Below are positions 8,964 to 19,415 of a DNA stretch of 64,000 nucleotides, piece by piece. The notes under the pieces are model-generated. The model made no database searches and was not told where the DNA came from. It saw only the letters and a program-made list of their open reading frames with translations. Position 1 is the first letter of the stretch, and every line of letters starts with the position of its first letter. The stretch covers positions 76,796 through 140,795 of the forward strand of contig JAHBXX010000007.1 of the NCBI GenBank assembly GCA_019636245.1. Direction: 5' to 3'. Made by a program: the position numbers and the translations under genes. This DNA comes from Planctomycetota bacterium (GTDB taxonomy: Bacteria; Planctomycetota; UBA1135; UBA2386).

Positions 8964-9542
8964 ATGCTCGATGTCCTGTTCGCCGCCAGCTTGGCGTTCG
9001 CCCTGCCCCAGGCGCCCCATGCCGTGGCGGCTGCCGCCGTCGCCGTGCGCGGCGACACCGAACTGACGGCCGCCGAGGCCTATGCCTCGGCCTGCCGACG
9101 CGCCGAGGAGCACGTGCGGACGCGGTGGTCGGACCGGGCTCGGGCGGCGTTGGCCAGGCGACCGTTCTGGGTCCCGGCCGGGCTGGCCGAACGCACGGTC
9201 GGCCGCTGGATCGACGACCTGCCGCTCGCCGAGAGCCTCCGGCTCGTCGACCGTGACGACCGCGAGCGCGAGCACGAGTTCGGCCACAGCTACCAGACGA
9301 CCCTGTGGGTGGTCGAGGAACCGGATCGGGTCGGGAGCTGGGAACGGCTGCTGCGAGAACACCTGCGGCAACTGGAGCAGTCGACCGCGCTGCGGTTCGG
9401 CGGCATCGCGGGCGCCTGGGTGCTGCTCGCGCTCACGGTCGGCTGGCTCGACCGGCTGTCGCGCGGCTACATGACCGGGCTGCTGCGTGGGCTGGGCCTC
9501 GCCGCCGCGGCTGCGGTCCCGGCGATCACCTTCCTCCTGTAG
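8964..9542 (+). CDS. Small membrane protein of unknown function
   Basis: A 192-residue protein with an N-terminal hydrophobic signal-like segment (LDVLFAASLAFALPQA), a charged central region of about 120 residues, and two hydrophobic stretches near the C-terminus (GIAGAWVLLALTVGWL and GLGLAAAAAVPAITFLL). It probably spans the membrane with the central domain outside the cytoplasm. The start is set by GGAGG at 8954-8958. The Ser/Thr kinase gene begins within 20 nt of its stop, suggesting a shared transcript. The family is not recognised. Confidence 0.75.
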   Translation: MLDVLFAASLAFALPQAPHAVAAAAVAVRGDTELTAAEAYASACRRAEEHVRTRWSDRARAALARRPFWVPAGLAERTVGRWIDDLPLAESLRLVDRDDREREHEFGHSYQTTLWVVEEPDRVGSWERLLREHLRQLEQSTALRFGGIAGAWVLLALTVGWLDRLSRGYMTGLLRGLGLAAAAAVPAITFLL

Positions 9543-9558
9543 CATGCGGCCCGCGACC

Positions 9559-10776
9559 ATGGAGGCCTCCCGCCGCGAACCTGCGCCCGCCGCGACCCCT
9601 CGCGTCGATTGGGAGTCGTTCTACCTCAATTACCGGAAGCCGGGCTACGTGCCCGGGTTCGAGATCGTCCACAAGCTCGGCGGCGGCATGTTCGGGCTGG
9701 TCTTCAAGGCCCGCAAGGAGTCGATCGGCAAGGACTACGCGATCAAGTTCCTGAAGGTCGACGACGACACGGTGCGCGACGCGGTGGCGCGCGAGCTCGA
9801 CACCGTGCAGTTCTTCGCCCAGATCGACCATCCGAATCTCGTCTCGATCGAGGACAAGGGCAGCGTCGACGGCATTCCCTACCTGGTGATGAGCTACGCC
9901 GGGCAGGAGACGCTGCAGAAGCGGCTGCAGCAGGGTGGCATGACGCGGGAGGAGGCGTTGCACGTGTTCGTGCAGGCGGCGCGTGGCGTGCAGGCGCTGC
10001 ACGACCATTCCCTGGTGCACTTCGACCTCAAGCCGGCGAACGTGTTCCTGAAGGGCGAGGTGGCCCGCGTCGGCGATTACGGTCTCAGCAAGCTCGTGTC
10101 GGCGTCCCGCAACTCGCTGAGTTTCGGCCGCGGCACGCCCTACTACATGGCGCCAGAGGTGTTGCAGCGGCGCGGCGACGCGCGCAGCGACATCTACTCG
10201 CTCGGCGTCCTCCTGTACGAGTGCCTCTACGGCGACGTGCCGTTCCGCGGCGACTCCGAGTGGGAGGTGCTGCGCAAGCACGAGGTGGCGACGCCCGAGT
10301 TCCCGCCGCACAGTCTGGCGGCGGACCGCGCCATCGTGCTGCGCTGCCTGGCCAAGCGGCCCGAGGACCGGTTCGCGTCGGTGGCCGAACTGCTGCGGGC
10401 GCTGCAGGCGCCCGTGGCCCTCGGCGAGAGCCTGGTGCTCGGTGGCCCGAGGCCGCCTTCGGCGCCGACACCGCCGCCCCTGCCGCGCGATTCGGCCGAC
10501 AGCCCCTATGGCATGCCCTGGCGGGACCCCGGCGTCCGCAGGGGGCCGGTGGCGCGGGCCGTGCAGGGGCTGGTCGTCGGCCTCGATCTCGCGGTGGCGA
10601 TCCTCCTGCTGCCGGTGCGTGCGGTGGGCACCCTGGTCGGACGCGGCGCCGTGTGGCTGTTCCGACTGCCCTTCCGCATCCTGGCGCTGCTGGCCCGCCT
10701 GGTCGGGCTGCTGGTCGTCGCCGGCCTGGTGCTGCTGGCGGTCGTGGTGCTGTGGAACCTGGTCGCCGCCGTATGA
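9559..10776 (+). CDS. Membrane-anchored serine/threonine protein kinase
   Basis: A 405-residue Hanks-type kinase. The catalytic domain spans about residues 34-305: glycine loop GGGMFG (41-46), ATP-binding Lys63 in AIKFLK, catalytic loop VHFDLKPANV with Asp156, Lys158 and Asn161, a DYG variant of the metal-binding DFG (173-175), and APE (198-200). His-Phe-Asp replaces His-Arg-Asp, so activation-loop control probably differs from RD kinases. A Pro-rich linker leads to hydrophobic C-terminal segments (about 335-405) that should anchor it in the membrane. Codon 9544 (ATG) is an alternative start adding five residues. The upstream FHA protein and downstream sigma factor are plausible partners. Confidence 0.93.
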   Translation: MEASRREPAPAATPRVDWESFYLNYRKPGYVPGFEIVHKLGGGMFGLVFKARKESIGKDYAIKFLKVDDDTVRDAVARELDTVQFFAQIDHPNLVSIEDKGSVDGIPYLVMSYAGQETLQKRLQQGGMTREEALHVFVQAARGVQALHDHSLVHFDLKPANVFLKGEVARVGDYGLSKLVSASRNSLSFGRGTPYYMAPEVLQRRGDARSDIYSLGVLLYECLYGDVPFRGDSEWEVLRKHEVATPEFPPHSLAADRAIVLRCLAKRPEDRFASVAELLRALQAPVALGESLVLGGPRPPSAPTPPPLPRDSADSPYGMPWRDPGVRRGPVARAVQGLVVGLDLAVAILLLPVRAVGTLVGRGAVWLFRLPFRILALLARLVGLLVVAGLVLLAVVVLWNLVAAV

Positions 10777-10870
10777 GGCCGGTGCGGCCGTTGCCCGCCG
10801 GGGTTGGCGCGGACACGCCCCAGCCTGGTTCCCGCCACGGTGCCCGCGTCTGCTATCCTGTGCCGCGACG

Positions 10871-11524
10871 ATGAGCGGCATCGCCCACGACATCGCCCGA
10901 CTGCAGGCACGGGACGAAGCTGCCTGGTCGGCGCTGCAGGACGAGTACTTCCGGCGCATCTACTACTACGTGAAGCGGTTCGTCGGCGACCACCAGACGG
11001 CGGAGGACCTGACCCAGGAGGTGTTCCTCGGCGCCGTGCGCGGCATCGGCGGCTTCGATCCGGCCTACACGCTGGAGCAGTTCCTGTTCGGCATCGCCAA
11101 GAACCGGGTGATCGACCATTACCGGAAGCACAAGCCGGTGACGCTGCCGAACAAGCCGGACGACGACCGCGACCGCAGCCAGATCTGGCTTGAGAACCTG
11201 GCCCATGCCGCGACTCCGGCGCCGAAGGAGAACGTGGTGCGGGGCGAGGACGAAGCCCGGCAGCGCCGGGTGCTGGCGCAGATCCTGCGCCAACTCGTCG
11301 GCGAGCTGTGGTCGGCCGGCGAGTTCCAGAAGCTGATGGTGCTCGAGTACCTCTTCGTGCTCGGCGGTCGCAACAAGGACGCGGCGGCCCGATTCGGCAT
11401 CGCCGACGAGAAGGCGGTGGCCGGCATCAAGTTCCGCGCCGTCGAGCGCCTGCGCGGCCTGGCCCGCCAGCACGATCCGAACCACTCGCTGTTCGTCGGC
11501 CTGTGGCAGCCGGGGGCACGATGA
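10871..11524 (+). CDS. ECF-type RNA polymerase sigma factor
   Basis: A 217-residue sigma-70 family protein lacking regions 1 and 3. Region 2 is clear: DEYFRRIYYYVKRFVGDHQTAEDLTQEVF, then the FLFGIAKNRVIDHYRKHK segment that contacts the -10 element. Region 4 is more divergent (LEYLFVLGGRNKDAAARFGIADEKAVAGIKFRAVERLRG), with an unusual glycine-rich turn before its helix-turn-helix. The ATG at 10871 follows a TATCCT box at 10854-10859, implying a very short leader. A small Cys/His protein gene starts 34 nt downstream and may modulate the sigma factor. Confidence 0.88.
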   Translation: MSGIAHDIARLQARDEAAWSALQDEYFRRIYYYVKRFVGDHQTAEDLTQEVFLGAVRGIGGFDPAYTLEQFLFGIAKNRVIDHYRKHKPVTLPNKPDDDRDRSQIWLENLAHAATPAPKENVVRGEDEARQRRVLAQILRQLVGELWSAGEFQKLMVLEYLFVLGGRNKDAAARFGIADEKAVAGIKFRAVERLRGLARQHDPNHSLFVGLWQPGAR

Positions 11525-11558
11525 ACCCTACGTCACCCTCGATGGCAGGGGTTGCCCC

Positions 11559-11846
11559 ATGAGCGGCGAGTCGCAGCTCGAGTTCACCGTCGCCGCGGTC
11601 TGGCGGCAGGAGCGCATCTCCTGCCCGCACCCGCATGTGCTGCAGAGCTGGCTGCAGAAGGGCTTGCCGGCGGGCGCCAGCGACTTCGTCGAGTTCCACC
11701 TGCGGGACAGCGCCTGTCCCTACTGCAATGCCGTGGTCGAGGATCTGCAGGCGCGCGACGACCGGGCGCGCTCGCCGGTGATCGAGGACATGCGCGACCG
11801 CCTGCTGCGTTCGACCGTGGCGGCGTTGCGGCGCGGTCGGGCGTGA
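11559..11846 (+). CDS. Small Cys/His protein, possible sigma-factor partner
   Basis: A 95-residue cytoplasmic protein. The conserved-looking core reads ISCPHPHVLQSWLQKGLP, then FHLRDSACPYCNAVVEDL. The HxxxxxCxxC cluster resembles the HxxxCxxC zinc motif of ZAS-type anti-sigma factors, though spacing differs and the protein is shorter than most. Its position 34 nt after an ECF sigma gene on the same strand supports a partner role, but this is inference. There is no membrane segment. Confidence 0.72.
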   Translation: MSGESQLEFTVAAVWRQERISCPHPHVLQSWLQKGLPAGASDFVEFHLRDSACPYCNAVVEDLQARDDRARSPVIEDMRDRLLRSTVAALRRGRA

Positions 11847-11961
11847 GCGCCGGCCACCTCGGAGGTGGACGGAATCGCGGACCGGATCGGGAATAGTCGA
11901 GCCGGGGGCGCGCAGGGCTTGCCACGGCGCCGCGGTGCGGCGTCGTTCCAACGGAGACGAC

Positions 11962-12807
11962 ATGATCGGCAAGACCTTCAAGTGGATGCTGCTCGGCGGC
12001 ATGGTGCTCGGCGCGGCTGGCTTCCTGTTCCTCGGCACCGACTTCCCCAGCTACGTCGGCACCATGGCGGCGTCGATGCGCGAGAGCGTCAGCGGCCAGA
12101 TCCCGGTCGAGTTCGAGCTGAAGCGCGCCGAGGGGCTGATCCGGCAGATCGACCCGCAGATCGACGTGTGCAAGCGCGACCTGGCGCGCGCCGAGGTGGA
12201 GCTCGACGAGCTGCACCAGTCGGTCGCCCGGCTCGAGCAGGTCGTGCAGGGCGAGGAGTCCCGACTGAAGAACGGCGCCCGCCTGCTGTCGGCCGCCCGG
12301 GACGGCGGTGCGACCGTCGAGCTGGCCGTCGATGCCGGGGCGCATCGGCGCGTCGGCATCGACCTGCAGCGCACCAAGGACTCCTACGTCAACAACGTCG
12401 CGATCCTGAAGGCGAAGCGGTCCCTCATCGACCGCCAGGCCCGGGCCGTCGATGCGGCCAAGCAGCGCCTGTTCGCCGTGCGCACGGAGCGCGAGGCGCT
12501 CGAAGACCAGGTGCGGTCGCTGAAGACGCAGCAGCAGCAGGTCGAGGCGCTCGCCGCCTCGAGCCACCGGTTCGACCTCGACAGCACGGCGCTCAGCCAG
12601 GCCAAGGAAGTCATCGCCGCGGTCCGCAAGCGCCTCGATGTGGCGCAGCGCATGCTCGAGAACGACATGGTGTTCCACGGCGACGACACGGCCTTCGTGG
12701 CGGTCGAGGCGCGGGACGTGCTGCGGGAGATCGACGAGCTGTTCGCTGCCGAGGGCGCGGCGCCCGCCGCAAGCCCGGCGCCCCGGGCCCCGCTCGGTCG
12801 TCGCTGA
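11962..12807 (+). CDS. Membrane-anchored coiled-coil protein
   Basis: A 281-residue protein with an N-terminal membrane anchor ([18 protein letters not shown]) and then long heptad-like helices (about residues 45-125 and 145-250) rich in Arg, Glu, Leu and Gln. No enzymatic motif is present. A short Ala/Pro tail ends the protein. The ATG follows GGAGA at about 8-nt spacing. It is the last gene before a strong hairpin. The pattern fits an envelope scaffold or a partner of the kinase upstream. The family is not recognised. Confidence 0.75.
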   Translation: MIGKTFKWMLLGGMVLGAAGFLFLGTDFPSYVGTMAASMRESVSGQIPVEFELKRAEGLIRQIDPQIDVCKRDLARAEVELDELHQSVARLEQVVQGEESRLKNGARLLSAARDGGATVELAVDAGAHRRVGIDLQRTKDSYVNNVAILKAKRSLIDRQARAVDAAKQRLFAVRTEREALEDQVRSLKTQQQQVEALAASSHRFDLDSTALSQAKEVIAAVRKRLDVAQRMLENDMVFHGDDTAFVAVEARDVLREIDELFAAEGAAPAASPAPRAPLGRR

Positions 12808-12819
12808 GCGGGCGGCCTT

Positions 12820-12851
12820 GCGCGGACCCCGCGCCGCGTGCGGGGCCGCGC
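12820..12851 (+). terminator. 12-bp hairpin between signalling block and sucC
   Basis: Arms GCGCGG+CCCCGC and GCGGGG+CCGCGC form 12 base pairs with one bulged A and a 7-nt loop, 13 nt after the stop of the coiled-coil gene. There is no U-tract. Its position at a change of gene function supports a terminator role. Confidence 0.5.
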
Positions 12852-12894
12852 CGCGCGGCGGCGGATCGGGCACGCGGGAAAGCCCTGCCCGGTG

Positions 12895-12923
12895 TCGACT
12901 CGATGCCCGTGGCTGGCTACCGT
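12895..12923 (+). promoter_or_regulatory. Candidate promoter of sucCD
   Basis: TCGACT (12895-12900), a 17-nt spacer, and TACCGT (12918-12923), 17 nt before the sucC ATG. It has the same layout as the candidate pyk promoter. Confidence 0.3.
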
Positions 12924-12940
12924 CCCCGCCCTCCGCAGCC

Positions 12941-14101
<1,161 letters not shown>

Positions 14102-14120
14102 TCCCACACCGAGCACACCC

Positions 14121-15005
14121 ATGAGCGTTCTCGTCGACGGCAACACCAAGATCCTGTGCCAGGGCTTCACCGGCGAAGCTGGCATGTTCCACAGCAAGAA
14201 CTCGCTCGCCTACGGCACCAGGCTGGTCGCCGGCGTGACGCCGGGCAAGGGCGGCCAGACCATCGAGGGCGTGCCGGTCTTCGACACCGTGCGCGAGGCC
14301 AGGCAGGCGACCGGCGCCACCGTGTCGATGGTCTACGTGCCGGCGGCGTTCACCGCCGACGCGATCTGCGAGGCGGTCGACGCCGGCCTCGACCTCGTGG
14401 TGACGATCACCGAGGGCATCCCGGTGGCCGACATGGCGTTCGTCAAGGAGTTCATGCTCGGCAGCGCGACCCGCCTGATCGGGCCGAACTGCCCGGGCAT
14501 CATCACGCCGGTGACCGAGAAGTCCGGCTGCAAGATCGGCATCATGCCGGCCTACATCCATCGGCCCGGCCGGATCGGCATCGTCTCGCGCAGCGGCACG
14601 CTGACCTACGAGGCGGTGTGGCAGGTCACTTCGGTCGGCATGGGACAGTCGACGTGCATCGGCATCGGCGGCGACCCGATCAAGGGGCTCGACTTCATCG
14701 ACTGCCTGCGGCTGTTCCAGGACGATCCCGGCACCGACGGCATCATCATGATCGGGGAGATCGGCGGCACGGCGGAGGAAGAGGCCTGCGAGTTCCTGAA
14801 GGGCTACGTGAAGAAGCCGGTGGTCGGCTTCATCGCCGGGGCCACGGCGCCGCCGGGCAAGCGCATGGGCCATGCCGGTGCGATCATCAGCGGTGGCAAG
14901 GGCACGGCGAAGGACAAGAAGGCGGCGATGGTCCGCGCCGGGGTGCACGTGTGCGACACCCCGTCGATCCTCGGCGCCACCATGCAGCGCGTGCTCGGCG
15001 GGTGA
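14121..15005 (+). CDS. sucD: Succinyl-CoA ligase alpha subunit
   Basis: The catalytic alpha subunit partnering SucC, 294 residues. The Rossmann-type CoA-binding domain opens with [20 protein letters not shown], where the usual start is SILIDKNTKVICQGFTG. The central part has [19 protein letters not shown] and [11 protein letters not shown]. The phospho-accepting histidine is His251 in [17 protein letters not shown]. The end of the protein ([15 protein letters not shown]) is complete. The start codon is 19 nt after the sucC stop. Part of the next gene may be on the same transcript (17-nt gap). Confidence 0.98.
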   Translation: MSVLVDGNTKILCQGFTGEAGMFHSKNSLAYGTRLVAGVTPGKGGQTIEGVPVFDTVREARQATGATVSMVYVPAAFTADAICEAVDAGLDLVVTITEGIPVADMAFVKEFMLGSATRLIGPNCPGIITPVTEKSGCKIGIMPAYIHRPGRIGIVSRSGTLTYEAVWQVTSVGMGQSTCIGIGGDPIKGLDFIDCLRLFQDDPGTDGIIMIGEIGGTAEEEACEFLKGYVKKPVVGFIAGATAPPGKRMGHAGAIISGGKGTAKDKKAAMVRAGVHVCDTPSILGATMQRVLGG

Positions 15006-15021
15006 GGCGGCGGGTGCGGCC

Positions 15022-15519
15022 GTGAGGATCCAGGACGGCCTCGAGGCGCGGTTCCGCCAGCTGACGCCGCTGTTCCTGCTGGCCGTGGTCGCCGCCGTGG
15101 TGCTCGAGCCTTGGCTGCCGGGCGGAGACTGGCTGCGCGGCCGGTTCGGCGACACGATCGTGCTGCGGGCGGCCGTGGCCGGCCTCGGCCTCTACGTGCT
15201 GTTGCTGTGGGGCGAGTCGCTGCGTCTGCACGGGATCCTGACCGGGGTGCTGCAGGCGTTCCGCGACTTCGCCGGCGAACGGACGCCCGCGCCACCGCGC
15301 AACGCGCAGGCCCGCCAGGAGGCCGTGCGCCTGCTGGTCGCCGCGCTGCGGTCCGAGGATCCGTCGATCCGGGCCACCAGCCGCCGCAACCTCGTTCGGC
15401 TGGCGGGTCGGGATCTGGGGGATGACCCCGCGGCCTGGCAGGGCTGGCTGGATCGGCCAGGGGCCGAGCCGGGCGCCGACGGATCCCGGCCGCCGTCCGC
15501 CGACGGCGGGTCGGCATGA
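15022..15519 (+). CDS. Small membrane protein of unknown function
   Basis: A 165-residue protein starting at GTG. Two hydrophobic segments ([19 protein letters not shown] and [18 protein letters not shown]) sit in the first ~65 residues, followed by a soluble tail of about 100 residues. The tail contains a HEAT-like helix pair ([31 protein letters not shown]) and ends in a disordered Gly/Pro/Ser stretch. It lies 17 nt after sucD. The GTG is the first in-frame start after the sucD stop. The family is not recognised. Confidence 0.65.
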   Translation: MRIQDGLEARFRQLTPLFLLAVVAAVVLEPWLPGGDWLRGRFGDTIVLRAAVAGLGLYVLLLWGESLRLHGILTGVLQAFRDFAGERTPAPPRNAQARQEAVRLLVAALRSEDPSIRATSRRNLVRLAGRDLGDDPAAWQGWLDRPGAEPGADGSRPPSADGGSA

Positions 15520-15607
15520 AGGATCGGCGGTGCGGGCGGCGGACCGGATCTCGATGCTGGCGCTCGCCGCCGCTGCCGGCGATGATGCTGGCCTCGAGGA
15601 TGCGCGC

Positions 15608-15823
15608 ATGATGGCCTTCGTCAACCACTGGGAACTGATCGTCATCCTGGTGGTCGTCCTGCTGCTGTTCGGTCACCGCCTGCCGGGCATGGCCCGGTCG
15701 CTGGGCTCGGGCATCACCGAGTTCAAGCGCGGGCTCAAGGGCGAGGACGCCAAGGGCGGCGACGCACCGCCACCGGCGAATCCGCCGGTGGAGCGTCCGC
15801 GTCAGGACGGATCGCAGCGGTGA
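15608..15823 (+). CDS. tatA: Twin-arginine translocase subunit, TatA/E type
   Basis: A 71-residue protein of the twin-arginine translocation pore, which exports folded proteins. It has the single N-terminal transmembrane helix [25 protein letters not shown] followed by the amphipathic helix [15 protein letters not shown] and a Pro/Asp-rich tail. FGHRLP corresponds to the FGPxKLP hinge. Translation likely starts at ATG 15608, preceded by GAGGA at 15596-15600. An adjacent ATG at 15611 is possible. The stop overlaps the next gene's GTG by four bases. tatC is not in the window. Confidence 0.88.
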   Translation: MMAFVNHWELIVILVVVLLLFGHRLPGMARSLGSGITEFKRGLKGEDAKGGDAPPPANPPVERPRQDGSQR

Positions 15824-16860
15824 CGGAGACACTGCCCTTCCACGAGGCGGCCGGACTGGTGCGGCCGCAGATCGATCGGCTGAACCGCGAACTGGTGCAG
15901 GACCTGGCGCCGGGGCATCGCGACATGCTGCCGCTGATCGAGCACGTCGGCGGCTTCCGCGGCAAGCAGCTGCGGCCGCTGTTGACGTTCCTGTCCGGCA
16001 TGGCGGTGCGCGGGGCCACGCATGGTGGCCTGCTCGGCGACGACGTCGTGACGGTCGCCAAGGTCGTCGAACTGCTGCACACCGCGACCCTGGTCCATGA
16101 CGACGTGCTGGACAGCGCGTCGATGCGCCGCCGCATTCCGACCGTCAACCAGATGGCCGGCGTCGAGGTGGCGGTGCTGCTGGGCGACTACATCTACGCC
16201 AAGGCGTTCCACATGGCCGTGCAGCTGCCGGACCCGACGGCGGCGCGCTGGCTGGCCGAGACCGTGCGCGTGATCTGCCAGGGCGAGATCACGCAGGTGC
16301 TGCACCGGTTCGACCTGGCCTGGACCGAGGCCCGCTACTTCCAGGTCATCGCCGAGAAGACGGCCAGCCTCTACGCCGCCGCCTGCCGCCTCGGCGGCCA
16401 CTATGCGATCGGCCAGGGCTCCCTGCCCCACGGCGGCGGCCCCGAGCGCGCGGGCGGCCACGAGGTGCGCCTGCGGGCGCTGGAGGAGTACGGGCTCGAA
16501 CTCGGCATCGCCTTCCAGATCGTCGACGACTGCCTGGACCTCGATGGCGACGAACGCGTGGTCGGCAAGTCGCTGGGCACCGACCTGAGCAAGGGCAAGA
16601 TCACGCTGCCGTTGCTCTACCTGCTGCAGCGTGGCCCAGGGGAGGCGGAGCGACTTCGCGCCGTGCTCGGCCGGAGCGAGGCCGAGGCCTTGCGGCGGCT
16701 GCGCAGCGAGTTCGCGCTCGAACATGCCGTCGCCTACGCGCTCGACGAGGCTCGGCGCCGGATCGCCAAGGCGCAGGCTTCGCTGTCGGCTCTGCCTGCG
16801 GGGCCGGCGCGGGACGCGCTGCACCAACTAGCCGGCTGCGTCGTCACGCGCCGGCTCTGA
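15820..16860 (+). CDS. Long-chain polyprenyl diphosphate synthase
   Basis: A trans-prenyltransferase of 346 residues that builds long-chain polyprenyl diphosphates, typically quinone side chains, by adding isopentenyl units. The first Asp-rich motif is D94-D-V-L-D98 in [17 protein letters not shown] and the second is D236-D-C-L-D240. GKQLRPLL and [17 protein letters not shown] are conserved substrate and Mg2+ contacts. The DDxxD spacing without the two-residue insert separates it from the short-chain IspA-type enzyme encoded at 49.7 kb. GTG start overlaps the tatA stop. An octaprenyl- or heptaprenyl-type product is likely but not decidable here. Confidence 0.92.
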   Translation: MTETLPFHEAAGLVRPQIDRLNRELVQDLAPGHRDMLPLIEHVGGFRGKQLRPLLTFLSGMAVRGATHGGLLGDDVVTVAKVVELLHTATLVHDDVLDSASMRRRIPTVNQMAGVEVAVLLGDYIYAKAFHMAVQLPDPTAARWLAETVRVICQGEITQVLHRFDLAWTEARYFQVIAEKTASLYAAACRLGGHYAIGQGSLPHGGGPERAGGHEVRLRALEEYGLELGIAFQIVDDCLDLDGDERVVGKSLGTDLSKGKITLPLLYLLQRGPGEAERLRAVLGRSEAEALRRLRSEFALEHAVAYALDEARRRIAKAQASLSALPAGPARDALHQLAGCVVTRRL

Positions 16861-16964
16861 CCCTGCCGCGGAACGATGCCCCGTCCCGTTGCCTTCCCGG
16901 CCCGTTCGCCCCAGAGTCGACCTGCCGCACCGGGGTCCCCGGTCCGGTCCTGCAAGTCCCCTCG

Positions 16965-18080
16965 ATGACGTCCCTCCGACCGACGAGCCTCCTCCTCCTG
17001 GCGATGTCCCTGGCTGCCTGCAGCCGTGAGTCGGCCCAGTTCAGCCCGCCGCGGCAACTGCCGCGGGACCAGCGTCCCACGGTCTGGGACGCGCCGGCGA
17101 AGGACCGGCTGGCCCTGCCGGACATGCGGGGCACCGCGACGGCGGGCGGGGTGCGGTGGACGGCGGTGACGCCGTCCGGGTGGGAGGAGTTGGCGCCCAA
17201 CCCGGCCAAGTTCCGCGACGCACAGTGGCGTCTCCGCGACCAGGCCGATGCCGACATCTACTTCACCGCGAGCGTCGGCGGCGGCGTGCGCGGCAATCTG
17301 ACGCGCTGGTACACGCAACAGTTCGGCCTCGCCGAGGTGCCGGCGCCCGAGGCGCTCGAGGTCGTCGAGCTGGCGGGGCGGCCGGGGCGCCTCGCGGACA
17401 TCCGCGGCTCCTTCCAGGGCAAGTCCGACTGGGCGGCGTTGATCGCCTTCACCAGCCAGGGCGACCAGGTGACGTCGCTGAAGTTCACGGGCCCCGAAGC
17501 CGTGGTGCGCAGCAACCGCGAGAAGTTCCTGGCGGTGGCGAAGTCGCTGCGAGCGGCGACCGCCAGTCCGATGGCGGAGGCGCCGCCCATCGAACGCGGC
17601 CAGTCGCTGCCCGCCGACCACCCGCCGGTGCCCGGCGCCGGCGAGCGTGACACGTCGGTCCCGGCGGGCCCGTTCTCCGCCGCCGCGCCAGCCGGCTGGA
17701 CGCCCGCGGCCGGTTCGTCGCGCCTGCTGCACCATACCTTCGGCCGCGACGGCGAAGCCTACCTCGGCCAGATGGGGGGCGGCCTGAAGGCCATGCTCGA
17801 CGTCTGGCGCAGCGAGATGGGGCTGCCGGCGATGAGCGACGCCGAGTTCCAGGGGCTGCCGCAGGCGGCCTTCCTCGGCGAGGACGCCCTGTGGCTGGAC
17901 GTCGCCGGCGACTTCCAGAGCATGAGCGGCAAGCAGATCCCGGGTGCGCGCATGCTGGTCGCCGCGCGCGCCGACGGCGGCACGATCACCTTCGCCAAGC
18001 TGGTCGCCAGCGCCGCCACGGCCGAAGGCGAGGCCGACGCGTTCCGGCGCTTCTGCGCGTCGGTGCGGAGGCAGCGATGA
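16965..18080 (+). CDS. Lipoprotein with an internally duplicated domain
   Basis: A 371-residue protein with a signal peptide and lipobox (LAAC, Cys19), so probably lipid-anchored outside the cytoplasmic membrane. Two halves look like copies of one domain: each begins with (T/A)PxGW, contains a GGG triplet (105-107 and 271-273), then LxxW and a GL pair (121-122 and 286-287). Its stop overlaps the ResB gene start (ATGA), so it may act in cytochrome c maturation or haem handling. That is inference from position only. The family is not recognised. Confidence 0.75.
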   Translation: MTSLRPTSLLLLAMSLAACSRESAQFSPPRQLPRDQRPTVWDAPAKDRLALPDMRGTATAGGVRWTAVTPSGWEELAPNPAKFRDAQWRLRDQADADIYFTASVGGGVRGNLTRWYTQQFGLAEVPAPEALEVVELAGRPGRLADIRGSFQGKSDWAALIAFTSQGDQVTSLKFTGPEAVVRSNREKFLAVAKSLRAATASPMAEAPPIERGQSLPADHPPVPGAGERDTSVPAGPFSAAAPAGWTPAAGSSRLLHHTFGRDGEAYLGQMGGGLKAMLDVWRSEMGLPAMSDAEFQGLPQAAFLGEDALWLDVAGDFQSMSGKQIPGARMLVAARADGGTITFAKLVASAATAEGEADAFRRFCASVRRQR

Positions 18081-19414
18081 CGGCAACCGCCACGTCCGAA
18101 GTCCGCGCCGCGGGCGGCACCGCCGCCGGGCCCCGGTCGGTGCGCTTCGCCGCCGCAGTGCGCGGCCTCGGCTCGATGAAGCTCGCGGTCTGGCTGGTGC
18201 TGATCCTCGCGGCGCTGACCTGGCTCGGCACCCTGGCGCAGACCAACCGCAGCACCTTCGACGTGCAGCGGGAGTACTTCGAGTCCTGGTTCGTGCTCGC
18301 GAGGCTGGAGCTGTCGTTCTGGGGGCGACCGCTGTTTCCCGGCGCCGACGGGTCCGGCTTCGAACTGGTCGTGCCGCTGCCCGGCGCCTACCCCGTGATG
18401 GCGCTCCTGTTCGTCAACCTGCTGGTCGGCGGCCTCCTGCGCATGCGCTGGAGCCTGCGCAACCTGGGCATCCTGGTGACGCACGTCGGCATCGCGCTGC
18501 TGCTGGTCGCCGGCTTCGTCAAGCTGCACTACTCGTGGTCGGGCAGTCTCGGGTTGTACGAGACGCCCCGCGATGGCGGCTCCTCGCCGAACCGGGCCTA
18601 CGAATCATCGCGCTTCGTCAGCTTCCACGACTTCGAACTGGCGCTGCTGGCCGACCGCGGCGACACGATCGAGGAGCGCGTCGTGCCGGAGCGCCAACTG
18701 CACGCCGCGCGCGGCGACGGCAGCGTGCGGCTGCGCCCGGATGGGTTGCCGTTCGAGGTGCAGGTGCACCGCTGGCACGACTTCTGTCGCGCGGTGCCGA
18801 AGGGCCTGATGGTGCAGAGCACCAGCCCGGTCGTCGACGGCGCGTTCCTGATGCCGCAGTCGTGGTCGGCCGGCGAGCAGCCGCGCAGCGAGCAGGAGAT
18901 CGCCGGCTGCTACGTCACCGTCTACGGCGACGACGGCGAGCGCATCGAGGGCATCCTCTGGGGGTTGCCGCGCCTCCCGCACGACCGCCACCGCTATCCG
19001 TTCACCTTCACGATCCGCGGCCAGCGCTATGGCCTCGATCTGCGCCACGTGGTGTTCGATCTGCCGTTCGGGCTGCGTCTCGATCGCTTCCAGAAGCTCG
19101 ACCACCCGGGCACGATGTCGCCGAAGGACTTCCGCAGCTTCGTCTCCGTGCTCGAGGACGGGCAGGCACGCGAGGCGCAGATCTTCATGAACAACCCGCT
19201 GCGCAAGGACGGCTACGTCGTCTACCAGACCAACTGGGGACCGCAGCCGATGGGCGGTCCGCCGTGGTACTCGGTGTTCGAGGTCTCCTACAACCCGTCC
19301 GACTTCTGGCCCACGCTGGCCTGCTTCGTGATCTTCTTCGGCCTCTTGGTCCATTTCGTCGGCAAGCTGGTCCGCTTCCTCGACTCGTCGACGCGGTCGT
19401 CGCTGGCCGGCTGA
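18077..19414 (+). CDS. resB: Cytochrome c biogenesis protein, ResB-like
   Basis: A 445-residue ResB/Ccs1-type protein of the system II cytochrome c maturation pathway, which with CcsA delivers haem to apocytochrome c outside the membrane. It has an N-terminal transmembrane helix (KLAVWLVLILAALTWLGTL), further helices at about 110-165 (GAYPVMALLFVNLLVGGLL, LGILVTHVGIALLLVAGFV), a large extracytoplasmic region of some 230 residues, and a C-terminal helix (FWPTLACFVIFFGLLVHFVG). ILVTHVGIALLL and the NNPLRKDGYVVYQTNWG segment are typical of the family. The ccsA gene starts one base after its stop. Confidence 0.88.
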   Translation: MTATATSEVRAAGGTAAGPRSVRFAAAVRGLGSMKLAVWLVLILAALTWLGTLAQTNRSTFDVQREYFESWFVLARLELSFWGRPLFPGADGSGFELVVPLPGAYPVMALLFVNLLVGGLLRMRWSLRNLGILVTHVGIALLLVAGFVKLHYSWSGSLGLYETPRDGGSSPNRAYESSRFVSFHDFELALLADRGDTIEERVVPERQLHAARGDGSVRLRPDGLPFEVQVHRWHDFCRAVPKGLMVQSTSPVVDGAFLMPQSWSAGEQPRSEQEIAGCYVTVYGDDGERIEGILWGLPRLPHDRHRYPFTFTIRGQRYGLDLRHVVFDLPFGLRLDRFQKLDHPGTMSPKDFRSFVSVLEDGQAREAQIFMNNPLRKDGYVVYQTNWGPQPMGGPPWYSVFEVSYNPSDFWPTLACFVIFFGLLVHFVGKLVRFLDSSTRSSLAG

Positions 19415-19415
19415 G

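Noticed and set aside
3897..9560. A very long open frame on the minus strand (about 1,887 codons) opposite rpsI, yebC and the signalling genes
   Set aside because: It is the complement of well-supported plus-strand genes. GC-rich codon bias removes stops in the shadow frame, and its translation shows no domain.
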